From: Jatrophihabitans sp.
GTDB taxonomy: Bacteria; Actinomycetota; Actinomycetes; Mycobacteriales; Jatrophihabitantaceae
NCBI GenBank assembly: GCA_036389035.1
Contig: DASVQQ010000025.1
Coordinates: forward strand, 54,508-118,507
Reading direction: 5' to 3'
DNA length: 64,000 nucleotides
Shown: piece after piece, positions 15,363 through 22,521 of the stretch
Layout: each line of letters starts with the position of its first letter
Numbering within the stretch: position 1 is the first letter of the stretch
Notes under the pieces: model-generated
Databases searched by the model: none
Seen by the model: only the letters and a program-made list of their open reading frames with translations
What the model was told of the DNA's origin: nothing
Made by a program: the position numbers and the translations under genes

Positions 15363-16673
15363 TCAGACCGCGACCGCGGCCGCACTGGCCAGCGGCTGCT
15401 CCGTAGGCCGGCTCGCGAGCAGGTCGTGGACGATTTCGCCCGCGCGGATGGCGAGAACGCTGATCAACGAGTCCGCGATCCCGTGGCTCTCCTCATTGAT
15501 CCCCTGCAGGTAGCAGTTCGCGGTCACCGCAGGCGGCATGATCATCCGGTACGAGCGGCTCACCAGGAACTGCTCGACACCGACCAGACCGGCGATCTGG
15601 CGCACCAGCGCGGGCAGGCTGCGCTCGAAACCGGTTCCCAGCATCACGACGTCGCAGCGCAGCTCGTCGTTCAACTCGCCGATCCGATCGGCCAGGCCGA
15701 GCACGACCTCGTCACCGTCCATCCGAGCGTGGTTGACGTCAACGGCGGTCACCATGCGCAGCCGCTGCGTCCCGGTGAGCCGCTCGAGGTACATCTGGCG
15801 GTAGATGGTGTTCAGCAGCTCGGGGGTCACGCCGGCGTAGTTGGTGCGCCGCATCTCCTGCAGCACCCGCTGCCGCGCCTCCGGGCGGGCCGCATAGAAG
15901 GAGTCGGTGAAGGACGGAAAGTATTTCTCGTTGGTGAACTTGCTGGTCTGGTAGTAGTCCAGCCCGATCGATCGCATGATCATGGAGCATTCAGCAGCCG
16001 GCATCCGCTGGTGCGTCTCCCACAGCATCTCGGCGGCGCTCTGCGCCGCGCCGACCACCGCGATCCGGTGCGGCGCGTCAGGATCCAGGTGCGCGATCCG
16101 GGATGAGTACTCGGTGCTGTGGATGACCCGCTCTCGTGGCAGATCCCGGAAAGCCTCTGGGATATGGGCATCCCGGCCGACGCCGATCACCAGGTTGCGG
16201 GCGGCGATCGCCGATCCGTCGGTGAGTCGCACCAACCACCCGGTGATCACGTCATCGCTCGACCTGATCGCTTCGATCGTCTCGCAGCGGCGGCCGTACT
16301 GGACCTGCACCCTGGACAGGGACTGGGCGACCCACTGGAGGTAGTTGGAGATCTCCAGCCGGAACGGCAGGAAGCTGGCCATGTTGATGAAGTCATGCAG
16401 CGTGCCGGTCGAGTGCAGAAAATTCACGAAGGAGAACCGACTGCACGGATTGCGCATCGTCACAAGGTCTTTGAGGAACGAGACCTGGCTCTGCGTCCAG
16501 GGAAGCATCATTCCGCGCTGCCAGACAATATTCTCATGTTGCTCGATGATTAACGTCTTGCTGGCGAAGTCGGCGGGAGCCATTTCTTCGATGGCTATCG
16601 CCAGAGCCAGGTTGGACGGTCCGGCGCCAATCGCGAGAAGCTCGACCTCTTGATGATCCAACGCAATAACCAC
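15363..16673 (-). CDS. L-lysine/L-ornithine N-monooxygenase (flavin, NADPH)
   Basis: 436 residues of the SidA/PvdA/IucD family. It shows the FAD motif AIGAGPSNLALA (residues 14-25), the family signature FLKDLVTMRNPCSRFSFVNF near 66-85, the NADPH motif IAVVGAAQSAAEML near 206-219, and the ATGF-like GTGF near 345. It hydroxylates the side-chain amine of lysine or ornithine. No siderophore synthetase is nearby. The next genes are a cupin and, further on, a MetRS-like protein, so the hydroxylamine is more likely the nitrogen donor for an N-N bond. GTG at 16673 is used here. A TTG at 16661 has a better-placed AAGGGTGG and may be the true start. It is the first gene of the cluster. Confidence 0.93.
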   Translation of the reverse strand: MVIALDHQEVELLAIGAGPSNLALAIAIEEMAPADFASKTLIIEQHENIVWQRGMMLPWTQSQVSFLKDLVTMRNPCSRFSFVNFLHSTGTLHDFINMASFLPFRLEISNYLQWVAQSLSRVQVQYGRRCETIEAIRSSDDVITGWLVRLTDGSAIAARNLVIGVGRDAHIPEAFRDLPRERVIHSTEYSSRIAHLDPDAPHRIAVVGAAQSAAEMLWETHQRMPAAECSMIMRSIGLDYYQTSKFTNEKYFPSFTDSFYAARPEARQRVLQEMRRTNYAGVTPELLNTIYRQMYLERLTGTQRLRMVTAVDVNHARMDGDEVVLGLADRIGELNDELRCDVVMLGTGFERSLPALVRQIAGLVGVEQFLVSRSYRMIMPPAVTANCYLQGINEESHGIADSLISVLAIRAGEIVHDLLASRPTEQPLASAAAVAV

Positions 16674-16691
16674 CCTTGCTTGAATGTTTCA

Positions 16692-16707
16692 CAGTCGGAC
16701 ACGACTG
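16692..16707 (-). promoter_or_regulatory. Inverted repeat just upstream of the N-monooxygenase
   Basis: CAGTCG and CGACTG separated by 4 nt form a perfect 6-bp inverted repeat 18-34 bp before the start codon, inside the predicted 5' leader. It could be an operator or a small leader hairpin. No regulator gene is recognisable inside the cluster. Confidence 0.3.
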
Positions 16708-16784
16708 CGAAGCGCGGATCCGTATCGACGGAAAAGCCTCCCAATGAAGCCTGGGGCTTAGGCCTGGCAGCCTGCGGTGATGCG

Positions 16785-16812
16785 ACAATACACCTACTAT
16801 CTTGCTCGTCAA
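16785..16812 (-). promoter_or_regulatory. Predicted promoter of the hydrazine cluster
   Basis: On the minus strand TTGACG (16812-16807) and TATTGT (16790-16785) are separated by 16 bp, close to the housekeeping sigma consensus. Transcription would start near 16778 and give a leader of about 105 nt before the N-monooxygenase start. The surrounding DNA is AT-richer than the genome average. Confidence 0.5.
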
Positions 16813-17086
16813 TAGGCTTAACCAGTTAGCATTCCGCGCCCTGTCGATCCGCACATATGCCAGATCATGCCCCATCGGCAAATCACACGTTGGCACAGAG
16901 TTCGACGCCCGTGCCGCAGGCACCCAGCTGCCTGTGACTGCCCCACTTCGTAGCTCGGGCCCTAGAAATCCAGTCACCATCACGTGACACCGGGTCACGC
17001 ATTTTGACTGCAGCATTCGCCGGCGCGTCGCCAGAATCGGCCCACCAGCATTGACCTCACCAGAGGAGTGGCGGGGTGAAACGACA
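16813..17086. other. Non-coding stretch between cluster promoter and terminator
   Basis: Comparatively AT-rich for this genome, with no convincing frame on either strand. It separates the hydrazine cluster from the secreted-protein gene and probably holds upstream promoter elements. Nothing else was recognised. Confidence 0.5.
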
Positions 17087-17125
17087 GCGACGGGCGCCGC
17101 GGCTGGTTGCCGCGGCGCCCGTCGC
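17087..17125 (-). terminator. Strong terminator hairpin after the secreted-protein gene
   Basis: A perfect 16-bp inverted repeat (arms 17087-17102 and 17110-17125) with a 7-nt loop, 75 bp past the stop at 17200. On the minus strand it is followed by a short T-containing stretch. It insulates the hydrazine cluster from the gene upstream. Confidence 0.85.
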
Positions 17126-17199
17126 AGGGCCTATCGCGCGAACTGGCTCGCTGCTGAACCACCTAGCGCCGAACGAGATGCCCTATCAGCCTGCTCAGG

Positions 17200-18147
17200 T
17201 CAGGTCAGGTTGACGATCTGGCGCATACCCATGCGGGAGTGCGAGGCGCCGGTGGTGCTGTCGGGAACGAAGCAGAGCAGCGCGTTCAACCCCGGCGGCA
17301 GATCCATCTGCGCCACCACGAACCGCCCGGGTGACAAGGCCTGCACGCCACGCACCGGGCCTGTGAACGGATTGTTCGTGCGCGGCAGGTTGTTGTTGAG
17401 CTGGTAGTAGTACAGGTCGAGGTCGGCGTTGGTGGTGCCCTCCTTGACCGTGCGCCAGAGCGCCTCGTGCAGCTGGTCGGAGTCGTTGTAGATCAAGGTG
17501 CTGCCGCTGGCGGGCATGCTGTCCGGCGCATGGAAGACCGGCATGCCGTGGTGGCCCTCACTCGCACTCGTGCCGATGACCGTGCTGAACTCGGGCATGC
17601 CTTCCCACTTCGCGTTCCCGTGCACCTTCAGCTCGTGCGTGGGTGGCGCCGCCGATCCGGGCGCACCGATCTGGTTCTGGTCGAAGAAGTAGTAGGTGCC
17701 GGCCTCCATCGGAATGGTGATCGAGATCGCCGTCTCCGGGGTGGTCAGCACGCCGCCGACCAGGGTGGCGTGGGCGAGCAGGTTGCGATGGCCTTCAGCG
17801 CGCGTCGCGGCCACCGAAGACAGGCCGAGCTGGAAGTCGGACATCACCTGATCCAGCGTGGACCCCTCGTTCACCGTAAGACCCGCGAACGCGTGGCCCC
17901 CGGCATCAGGCGAGGTGACCCGGAAGGTCACGAAGCCCGCATGCACCGCATCCGGCAGGTCGAACCCGGCGCTGGTGATGTTGACATCTATGACCGGCGC
18001 TTTCTTACCCCACGACGCCGGGATCACTACTTTGCCGTGCTCGGCGCCGATAACGGTGGACGCGGTGGCCGGGCTGGCGAACGCGACCGCTCCCATGGCG
18101 ATCACCGATGCGGCTAATCTAAAAGATCGTTTGCCGACTATGGACAT
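17200..18147 (-). CDS. Secreted protein of unknown function, 315 aa
   Basis: The N terminus is a clear Sec signal peptide (basic RSFR, hydrophobic core, ATA-S cleavage region, about residues 1-30). The mature part is rich in beta-forming residues, with His-rich pieces such as SEGHHGMPVFHAP. Its first half contains FVTFRVTSPDAGGHAFAGL, and the end resembles a plastocyanin-like fold (LCFVPDSTTGASHSRMGM), but I do not see a certain copper site. I do not recognise the family. The ATG at 18147 is preferred over 18153 because AGAGGAAG is at proper spacing only for the former. Single gene, with its own terminator. Confidence 0.75.
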   Translation of the reverse strand: MSIVGKRSFRLAASVIAMGAVAFASPATASTVIGAEHGKVVIPASWGKKAPVIDVNITSAGFDLPDAVHAGFVTFRVTSPDAGGHAFAGLTVNEGSTLDQVMSDFQLGLSSVAATRAEGHRNLLAHATLVGGVLTTPETAISITIPMEAGTYYFFDQNQIGAPGSAAPPTHELKVHGNAKWEGMPEFSTVIGTSASEGHHGMPVFHAPDSMPASGSTLIYNDSDQLHEALWRTVKEGTTNADLDLYYYQLNNNLPRTNNPFTGPVRGVQALSPGRFVVAQMDLPPGLNALLCFVPDSTTGASHSRMGMRQIVNLT

Positions 18148-18584
18148 GGACATCTTCCTCTCGAGGAGTTCTGGCGGTTCTGAGCCGGCAAGTCAGGCAC
18201 TATTAACGTCGAGAAATAGCTGAAGTGACGGAAAAGAACGCGACCGCACGGCCACGCCAGCACTCCCCGTATTTTCGATGTCGTCGACGGGCAGAAATGA
18301 TTGCACCGGCAAACGTGTCGACTACCTTCGCAAGCGCTGTCAGATACGAAACCGTGCAATTCGGTCTCGTTTCTTGAACGCCTCCGATCTTGAAATCAGA
18401 TGGGCCGCAGCCGACAATCTGCTAGTCGGCATCGCGGATGCTAGGACCCCACTCGAAGCATTGTCAATCCCTCGACTTAATACGGGTGCGCGTTATACCG
18501 TCACACGTCGAGGAAGCCGATGGAGCGGCAGAATGATCGCCGGACGACACCAGAAAAGATGACTGCGGCCGACGTGGGGGTCAC
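18148..18584. other. 437-bp gap upstream of the secreted-protein gene
   Basis: No convincing gene. On the minus strand it holds a near-consensus promoter (see 18438-18467), followed by a 6-bp hairpin GCCGAC/GTCGGC at 18410-18430. This implies a leader of about 285 nt or a short independent RNA. The DNA is AT-richer than its surroundings. Confidence 0.45.
18438..18467 (-). promoter_or_regulatory. Near-consensus promoter on the minus strand
   Basis: TTGACA (18467-18462) and TAGCAT (18443-18438) with an 18-bp spacer. Transcription would begin near 18431, at the foot of the GCCGAC/GTCGGC hairpin. The downstream gene is the secreted protein starting at 18147. Confidence 0.5.
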
Positions 18585-18959
18585 CTAGCTGAAGGTTCTG
18601 GGCCAATCGGTGGGTAGCGTGGCCAGGTAATCCGTCGCGGCCTTCCTCGACACGACTATGCACCATGCGTCCAGGACCAGTTCAGCCATCTCAACCGGCC
18701 CGATCTCGCTGGTCCGGGCCACCACCCACTGGTATCGCTGATCGGATTTGCGGGGCATCATGAACTTCGCCGGCTCGGCCGCGATCAACGCGTCCCGCTG
18801 TTCCCGGGGATACCCGAAACCCATCGTGGACTCATCGGGAGACAGGGAGACGTAGACGATCCGACCAACCCGGAACTTGACGTGGTCGCGCACCAGGCCT
18901 TCGGTGGTGCGCGGCAGGCTCATCGCGACCCGGCGAACCTGCTCGGCGGTGACCGCCAT
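18585..18959 (-). CDS. MmcQ/YjbR family protein
   Basis: 124 residues. It opens with AEQVRRVAMSLPRTTEG and includes a HVKFRVGRIVYVSLSPDE strand region and a C-terminal LVLDAWCIVVSRKAA helix. This is the small MmcQ/YjbR (CyaY-like fold) family, sometimes called DNA-binding, with no firm biochemical role. The ATG at 18959 has an excellent GGGAGGAAAG. Frames further upstream lack one. It is divergent from the MFS gene. Confidence 0.85.
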   Translation of the reverse strand: MAVTAEQVRRVAMSLPRTTEGLVRDHVKFRVGRIVYVSLSPDESTMGFGYPREQRDALIAAEPAKFMMPRKSDQRYQWVVARTSEIGPVEMAELVLDAWCIVVSRKAATDYLATLPTDWPRTFS

Positions 18960-19181
18960 GGTCTTTCCTCCCCCGGCATCAGTTGGGTCGAACAGTAGCA
19001 ACCCGCACGCCTGCTGGCGCTGTTCGACGTGAACTGTATCTGCTGTAATCACACCGCATTCTCGATCGTCGAACCGCTAGCTGCTCATCAAGGAGACCCC
19101 GCTGCCGATGTCGAGCGCCCCCTTCCTCCGCAGCCGACCAGCCGCCGCGGCCGGTCAGCGCCGGTGGCGCGAGCCGATCAG

Positions 19182-20564
19182 ATGACCGGTGTCAAGGCGG
19201 CCGCGCCGAAGGACGACGCCGGCGTGTGGATCACGCTGCGCGAGTCCTCGGTGCCGGTCCGGGCGATGCTGGCCGGCGTCCTGATCAACCAGCTGGGTGG
19301 GTTCATCCAGACGTTCCTGGTGCTGTTCCTGACCGAGCGCGGCTTCAGCCAGGTGCAGGCCGGGGTGGCCCTGGGCTGCTATGGCGCCGGTTGCTTCCTG
19401 GGAGTCCTGGTGGGCGGGGCCTTCTCGGACCGGCTCGGGCCGCGGTCGGCGACCTTCGCCTCGATGGCAGGCTCTGCCGTGCTGCTGATCGTGGTGCTGT
19501 ACGTGCGCAACTACCCGGTGCTGCTGACCGCTGTGACGCTGGTGGGCCTGGTCAGTCGCTTCTACCGGCCGGCAGCCGCGGCGATGCTGTCGGAGCTGAC
19601 TCCCCCGCACCGGCAGGTGATGATCTTCGCGGTGTACCGGCTGGCCATCAATGTCGGCACCACCGCCGCGCCGCTGCTGGGCGCGCTGCTGATCTCGGTG
19701 TCCTATGAGGCGCTGTTCTGGGCCGATGCGATCACCGCCGTGCTGTACGCCGTGATCGCCTTCCTGACCCTGCCCAAGCGACCCATGCATCCCCGCCAGT
19801 CCGACGCCGCCATCCGGCGGGCCAGTGGCTACCGGGCGGTGCTGGCAGACCGGCGCTACGCCCTGTTCCTGCTGGCCACCTTCGTCAACGTCACCGTCTA
19901 CATCCAGTACGTCAGCACGCTGCCCCTGGCGATGAAGGACGCCGGCCTGGCCATGCTCTGGTACAGCGTGGCGATCTCGCTGAACGGATTCATCGTGATC
20001 ACCTGTGAGCTGCTGCTGACCAAGGTCACCCAGCGACTGCGGCTGAAGTTGATCGTCAGCATCGGCTTCGGGCTGCTGGCGGTCGGCCAGTTGATGTACG
20101 CGCTGCCGTGGGGGTTGTGGGTGTTCCTGGCCGGCACCCTGATCTGGACGATCGCCGAGATCACGGCCGGGCCGACGATGTCCTCCTATCCCGGCCGGGT
20201 CGCGCCGGACCAGTTACGCGGACGCTACATCGCCTCGATGCAAACCATGTTCAACCTCGGCGCGGCGGTCGGCCCGGCGCTGGGCGTCGCGGTCTACCAG
20301 GCAGTCGGCTCCCAGCTCTGGATCTGGTGTGCGCTGGCAAGCATCCTCGGGCTGTGGCTGGCGCTGCTGGGCATGCGTGAACCTGACGCCATCATCGCCG
20401 CCCGGCTGGCGGCGGCTGAGACGGCCCGAGCCGCCGAGCCGATCGAGCCGGTCGAGCTCACCAAGCCGGTTGCGCTCACCAAGCCGGTTGCGCTCACCAA
20501 GCCGGCCGAGCCGGCCGAGCCGGCCAACCCGAAGAACCTGGCCCCGCTGGCCGGTGAGAAGTGA
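19182..20564 (+). CDS. MFS transporter (probable exporter)
   Basis: 460 residues with about 12 membrane helices. The MFS motif A loop after helix 2 appears as GGAFSDRLGPRSATF. The family includes MdtH/YceL-type drug exporters. The C terminus ends in a soluble tail of repeated Lys-Pro-Val-Ala-Leu-Thr and Pro-Ala-Glu units. ATG at 19182 chosen because homologous sequence seems to begin there; no strong ribosome site is seen, so an upstream start is possible. Its stop overlaps the GTG of the next gene (GTGA), so the two are coupled. It may export the product of the downstream enzyme or of the hydrazine cluster. Confidence 0.9.
   Translation: MTGVKAAAPKDDAGVWITLRESSVPVRAMLAGVLINQLGGFIQTFLVLFLTERGFSQVQAGVALGCYGAGCFLGVLVGGAFSDRLGPRSATFASMAGSAVLLIVVLYVRNYPVLLTAVTLVGLVSRFYRPAAAAMLSELTPPHRQVMIFAVYRLAINVGTTAAPLLGALLISVSYEALFWADAITAVLYAVIAFLTLPKRPMHPRQSDAAIRRASGYRAVLADRRYALFLLATFVNVTVYIQYVSTLPLAMKDAGLAMLWYSVAISLNGFIVITCELLLTKVTQRLRLKLIVSIGFGLLAVGQLMYALPWGLWVFLAGTLIWTIAEITAGPTMSSYPGRVAPDQLRGRYIASMQTMFNLGAAVGPALGVAVYQAVGSQLWIWCALASILGLWLALLGMREPDAIIAARLAAAETARAAEPIEPVELTKPVALTKPVALTKPAEPAEPANPKNLAPLAGEK
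20456..20505 (+). repeat. 18-bp tandem repeat within the MFS C-terminal tail
   Basis: Two complete and one partial copies of the unit GCTCACCAAGCCGGTTGC, encoding Ala/Leu-Thr-Lys-Pro-Val repeats. A shorter CCGAGCCGG repeat follows. In-frame repeats in a disordered tail, prone to slippage. Confidence 0.8.
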
Positions 20565-21967
20565 CCAGCCACGCCGGGCTGCGAGCCCGGCCACCATCCG
20601 AACAGGACGGACCCACCATGAGCGGCGCGTCGCTGACCGAGCAGTACCTGTCCGGCTTTGCCGCCAGTGCAGTGCGGGCCGGTGAGATCCTCGACGGTGT
20701 CCGGCCCAGCACCGTCGACACCGGTTTCATGGGCCGCTCGCTGAGCCGGCCGGCCTTTCTCGACCATGCGGCCATCAGCCGGCTGAGCAGCGACCTCGAG
20801 CAGCTGCACGTGGCGCTGACCGGACTGCCCGACCGGCTGTTCGGCGGTGACATGGCCGCCTTCGCCCGCGCGGTCGGGGCCACCGAGACGCAGGCCGACA
20901 TCATCCTGCGCGGGAGCGGCAGCGTCCCCTCGCGGATGGGTCGAGCCGATTTCTACCGCGACGACTCGGGTTTCCGGCTGCTGGAGATCAACTGGGGCGC
21001 GGCCCTCGGCGGCCTGGACTGCGCGATCCTGAACCGGGAGATGATGCGGCAGCCGTTCATCGGCGACTTCATCCGAGAGCACCAGCTCGGTTATGTGGAT
21101 CCGATGGTGGAGCTGGTGCACACGCTGTTCACCGAGTGCAAGGTGCCGACCGGCAGCACGCCGGCGGTCGCGCTGGCCGACTGGCCGGAGAGCTACAAGA
21201 CCCTGGAACCGCGGCTGCGCAGGAACGTCGAGGACTACGCCAGGTTCGGCATCGAAGCTCATCCGTGCCACATCGGACAGCTGCGCTATGCCGAGGGCCG
21301 GGTCTGGCTCGACGATGTCGCGATCGACGTGGTGTACCGGCTGTTCCTGATGGAAGACCTGCTCGACGAGGCGGGCCCGGCCCTCATCGAACCGGTGCTG
21401 CGCGCCGCCGAGCGTGGTGAGGTCACCATCTTCTCGCCGATGGATGCCGACCTGTACGGCAGCAAGGGGGCGCTGGCGCTGCTGTCCGACGAGGCGAACC
21501 GGCAGCGCTACCCCGCCGAGACGCTGGCCATCCTGGATCGGATCCTGCCGTGGACCCGGATGGTGCGCTCCGGTCCGGTGACGGTGTCCGGGGCCAGCGT
21601 CGACCTCGTCGACTACGCGCTGGCCAACCAGCGCGAGCTGATCATCAAGCCGACCCTGATGCACGGCGGCATCGGGATCGTCGCGGGCTGGCTGACCCAG
21701 CCCGCTGACTGGCGGGCCTGCCTGGCCGAGGCGATGGATCGGTCTTTCATCCTGCAGCGGCGGATCCACCCGGTCGCCGAGAAGTTCCCGACCGACTCGG
21801 GCACGGAGGACTGGACCTTGACCTGGGGCGCCTTCATGGCGCATCGAGGCTATGGCGGGATGTTCGTGCGCGGCAGCCGGGATCCTGACGGCACGGTGAA
21901 CATGAGCACCGGCGCCACCGCGACCTGCTGCTTCACCGAGGTCGGGCCTCCGGCTCAGCCGGCCTGA
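20561..21967 (+). CDS. Circularly permuted ATP-grasp-like ligase (glutathionylspermidine-synthase-like)
   Basis: 468 residues counted from the GTG at 20561 that overlaps the MFS stop; an internal ATG at 20618 is an alternative. Key stretches are DFYRDDSGFRLLEINWGAALGG, which places the metal-binding Glu-x-Asn before the nucleotide site, and later LIIKPTLMHGGIGIVAG with the ATP-binding lysine and glycine loop. The C-terminal region includes GGMFVRGSRDPDGTVNMSTGA. The order Glu-x-Asn first, lysine second, is that of circularly permuted type 2 ATP-grasp proteins. Such enzymes form amide bonds. Coupling to an exporter suggests a small peptide-like metabolite, either a separate one or part of the hydrazine product. 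Substrate unknown. Confidence 0.7.
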   Translation: MTSHAGLRARPPSEQDGPTMSGASLTEQYLSGFAASAVRAGEILDGVRPSTVDTGFMGRSLSRPAFLDHAAISRLSSDLEQLHVALTGLPDRLFGGDMAAFARAVGATETQADIILRGSGSVPSRMGRADFYRDDSGFRLLEINWGAALGGLDCAILNREMMRQPFIGDFIREHQLGYVDPMVELVHTLFTECKVPTGSTPAVALADWPESYKTLEPRLRRNVEDYARFGIEAHPCHIGQLRYAEGRVWLDDVAIDVVYRLFLMEDLLDEAGPALIEPVLRAAERGEVTIFSPMDADLYGSKGALALLSDEANRQRYPAETLAILDRILPWTRMVRSGPVTVSGASVDLVDYALANQRELIIKPTLMHGGIGIVAGWLTQPADWRACLAEAMDRSFILQRRIHPVAEKFPTDSGTEDWTLTWGAFMAHRGYGGMFVRGSRDPDGTVNMSTGATATCCFTEVGPPAQPA

Positions 21968-22422
21968 TCGACGCTGACGACGAACTGGAACACCACTGCC
22001 CGTGGCGAGTTGCCCAGCTGCCGGCCGGCCCGATCGGGGCTGCCGAGCACCGTCAACGACTGGGTGCCGGACATGGTCATCGGCACCGTGAGACGGTAGC
22101 GAAAGACACCGTGCTCATCGGCCCGGCCACCGGGAACGGCGCTCGCGCCTGTCGAGTGGCGCAGCAGGACCGGCTCGGCGGCGCTGAACCCGGTCACCAC
22201 GATCTCGGTGCTGGAACCGGGTCGCAACCGCGCCGGACTGGAAAGCTGGCGTCCCCCGCCGTCGAGGCCACGCAACTGGACGCTGTGATCGACCGGTCGC
22301 AGGACGGGGAACACCCCACCGGGAGCCATCCAGAGCGAGGCGGGCACCGACAGGGACAGCGCGCCCAGGGCACCCACCGCGACCACCGCGGCGCGAAGAG
22401 ACCGGGCCGAGTCTCGCGGCAT
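21955..22422 (-). CDS. Secreted or membrane-anchored hypothetical protein
   Basis: 155 residues with an N-terminal signal anchor (about residues 8-32, LRAAVVAVGALGALSLSV). The rest looks like one beta-sandwich, including SSTEIVVTGFSAAEPVLLRH and a FRYRLTVPMTMSGTQSLTV pair of strands. No catalytic motif is visible. The last 13 bp overlap convergently with the ATP-grasp-like gene. Confidence 0.65.
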   Translation of the reverse strand: MPRDSARSLRAAVVAVGALGALSLSVPASLWMAPGGVFPVLRPVDHSVQLRGLDGGGRQLSSPARLRPGSSTEIVVTGFSAAEPVLLRHSTGASAVPGGRADEHGVFRYRLTVPMTMSGTQSLTVLGSPDRAGRQLGNSPRAVVFQFVVSVDQAG

Positions 22423-22521
22423 GAAGGCAGGTCCTCCCTGTGGGGCGTCGGGACTCCTATCGGCCGTCCAACCCCGGGGCTGAACACAATCGCCCGACCT
22501 TTGCCAGGCCGGCCCGGTTTC

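Noticed and set aside
13677..16106. 809-codon open frame on the plus strand
   Set aside because: Antisense shadow of the ATP-grasp, cupin and N-monooxygenase genes; no motif and no ribosome site.
15363..16673. Siderophore pathway
   Set aside because: The N-monooxygenase would fit, but there is no siderophore NRPS or IucA/IucC synthetase, acyltransferase, iron transporter or iron-box nearby.
20456..20505. CRISPR-like repeat array
   Set aside because: Only 18-bp adjoining in-frame units without spacers; it codes for a protein tail. No CRISPR array or cas gene was seen anywhere in the window.
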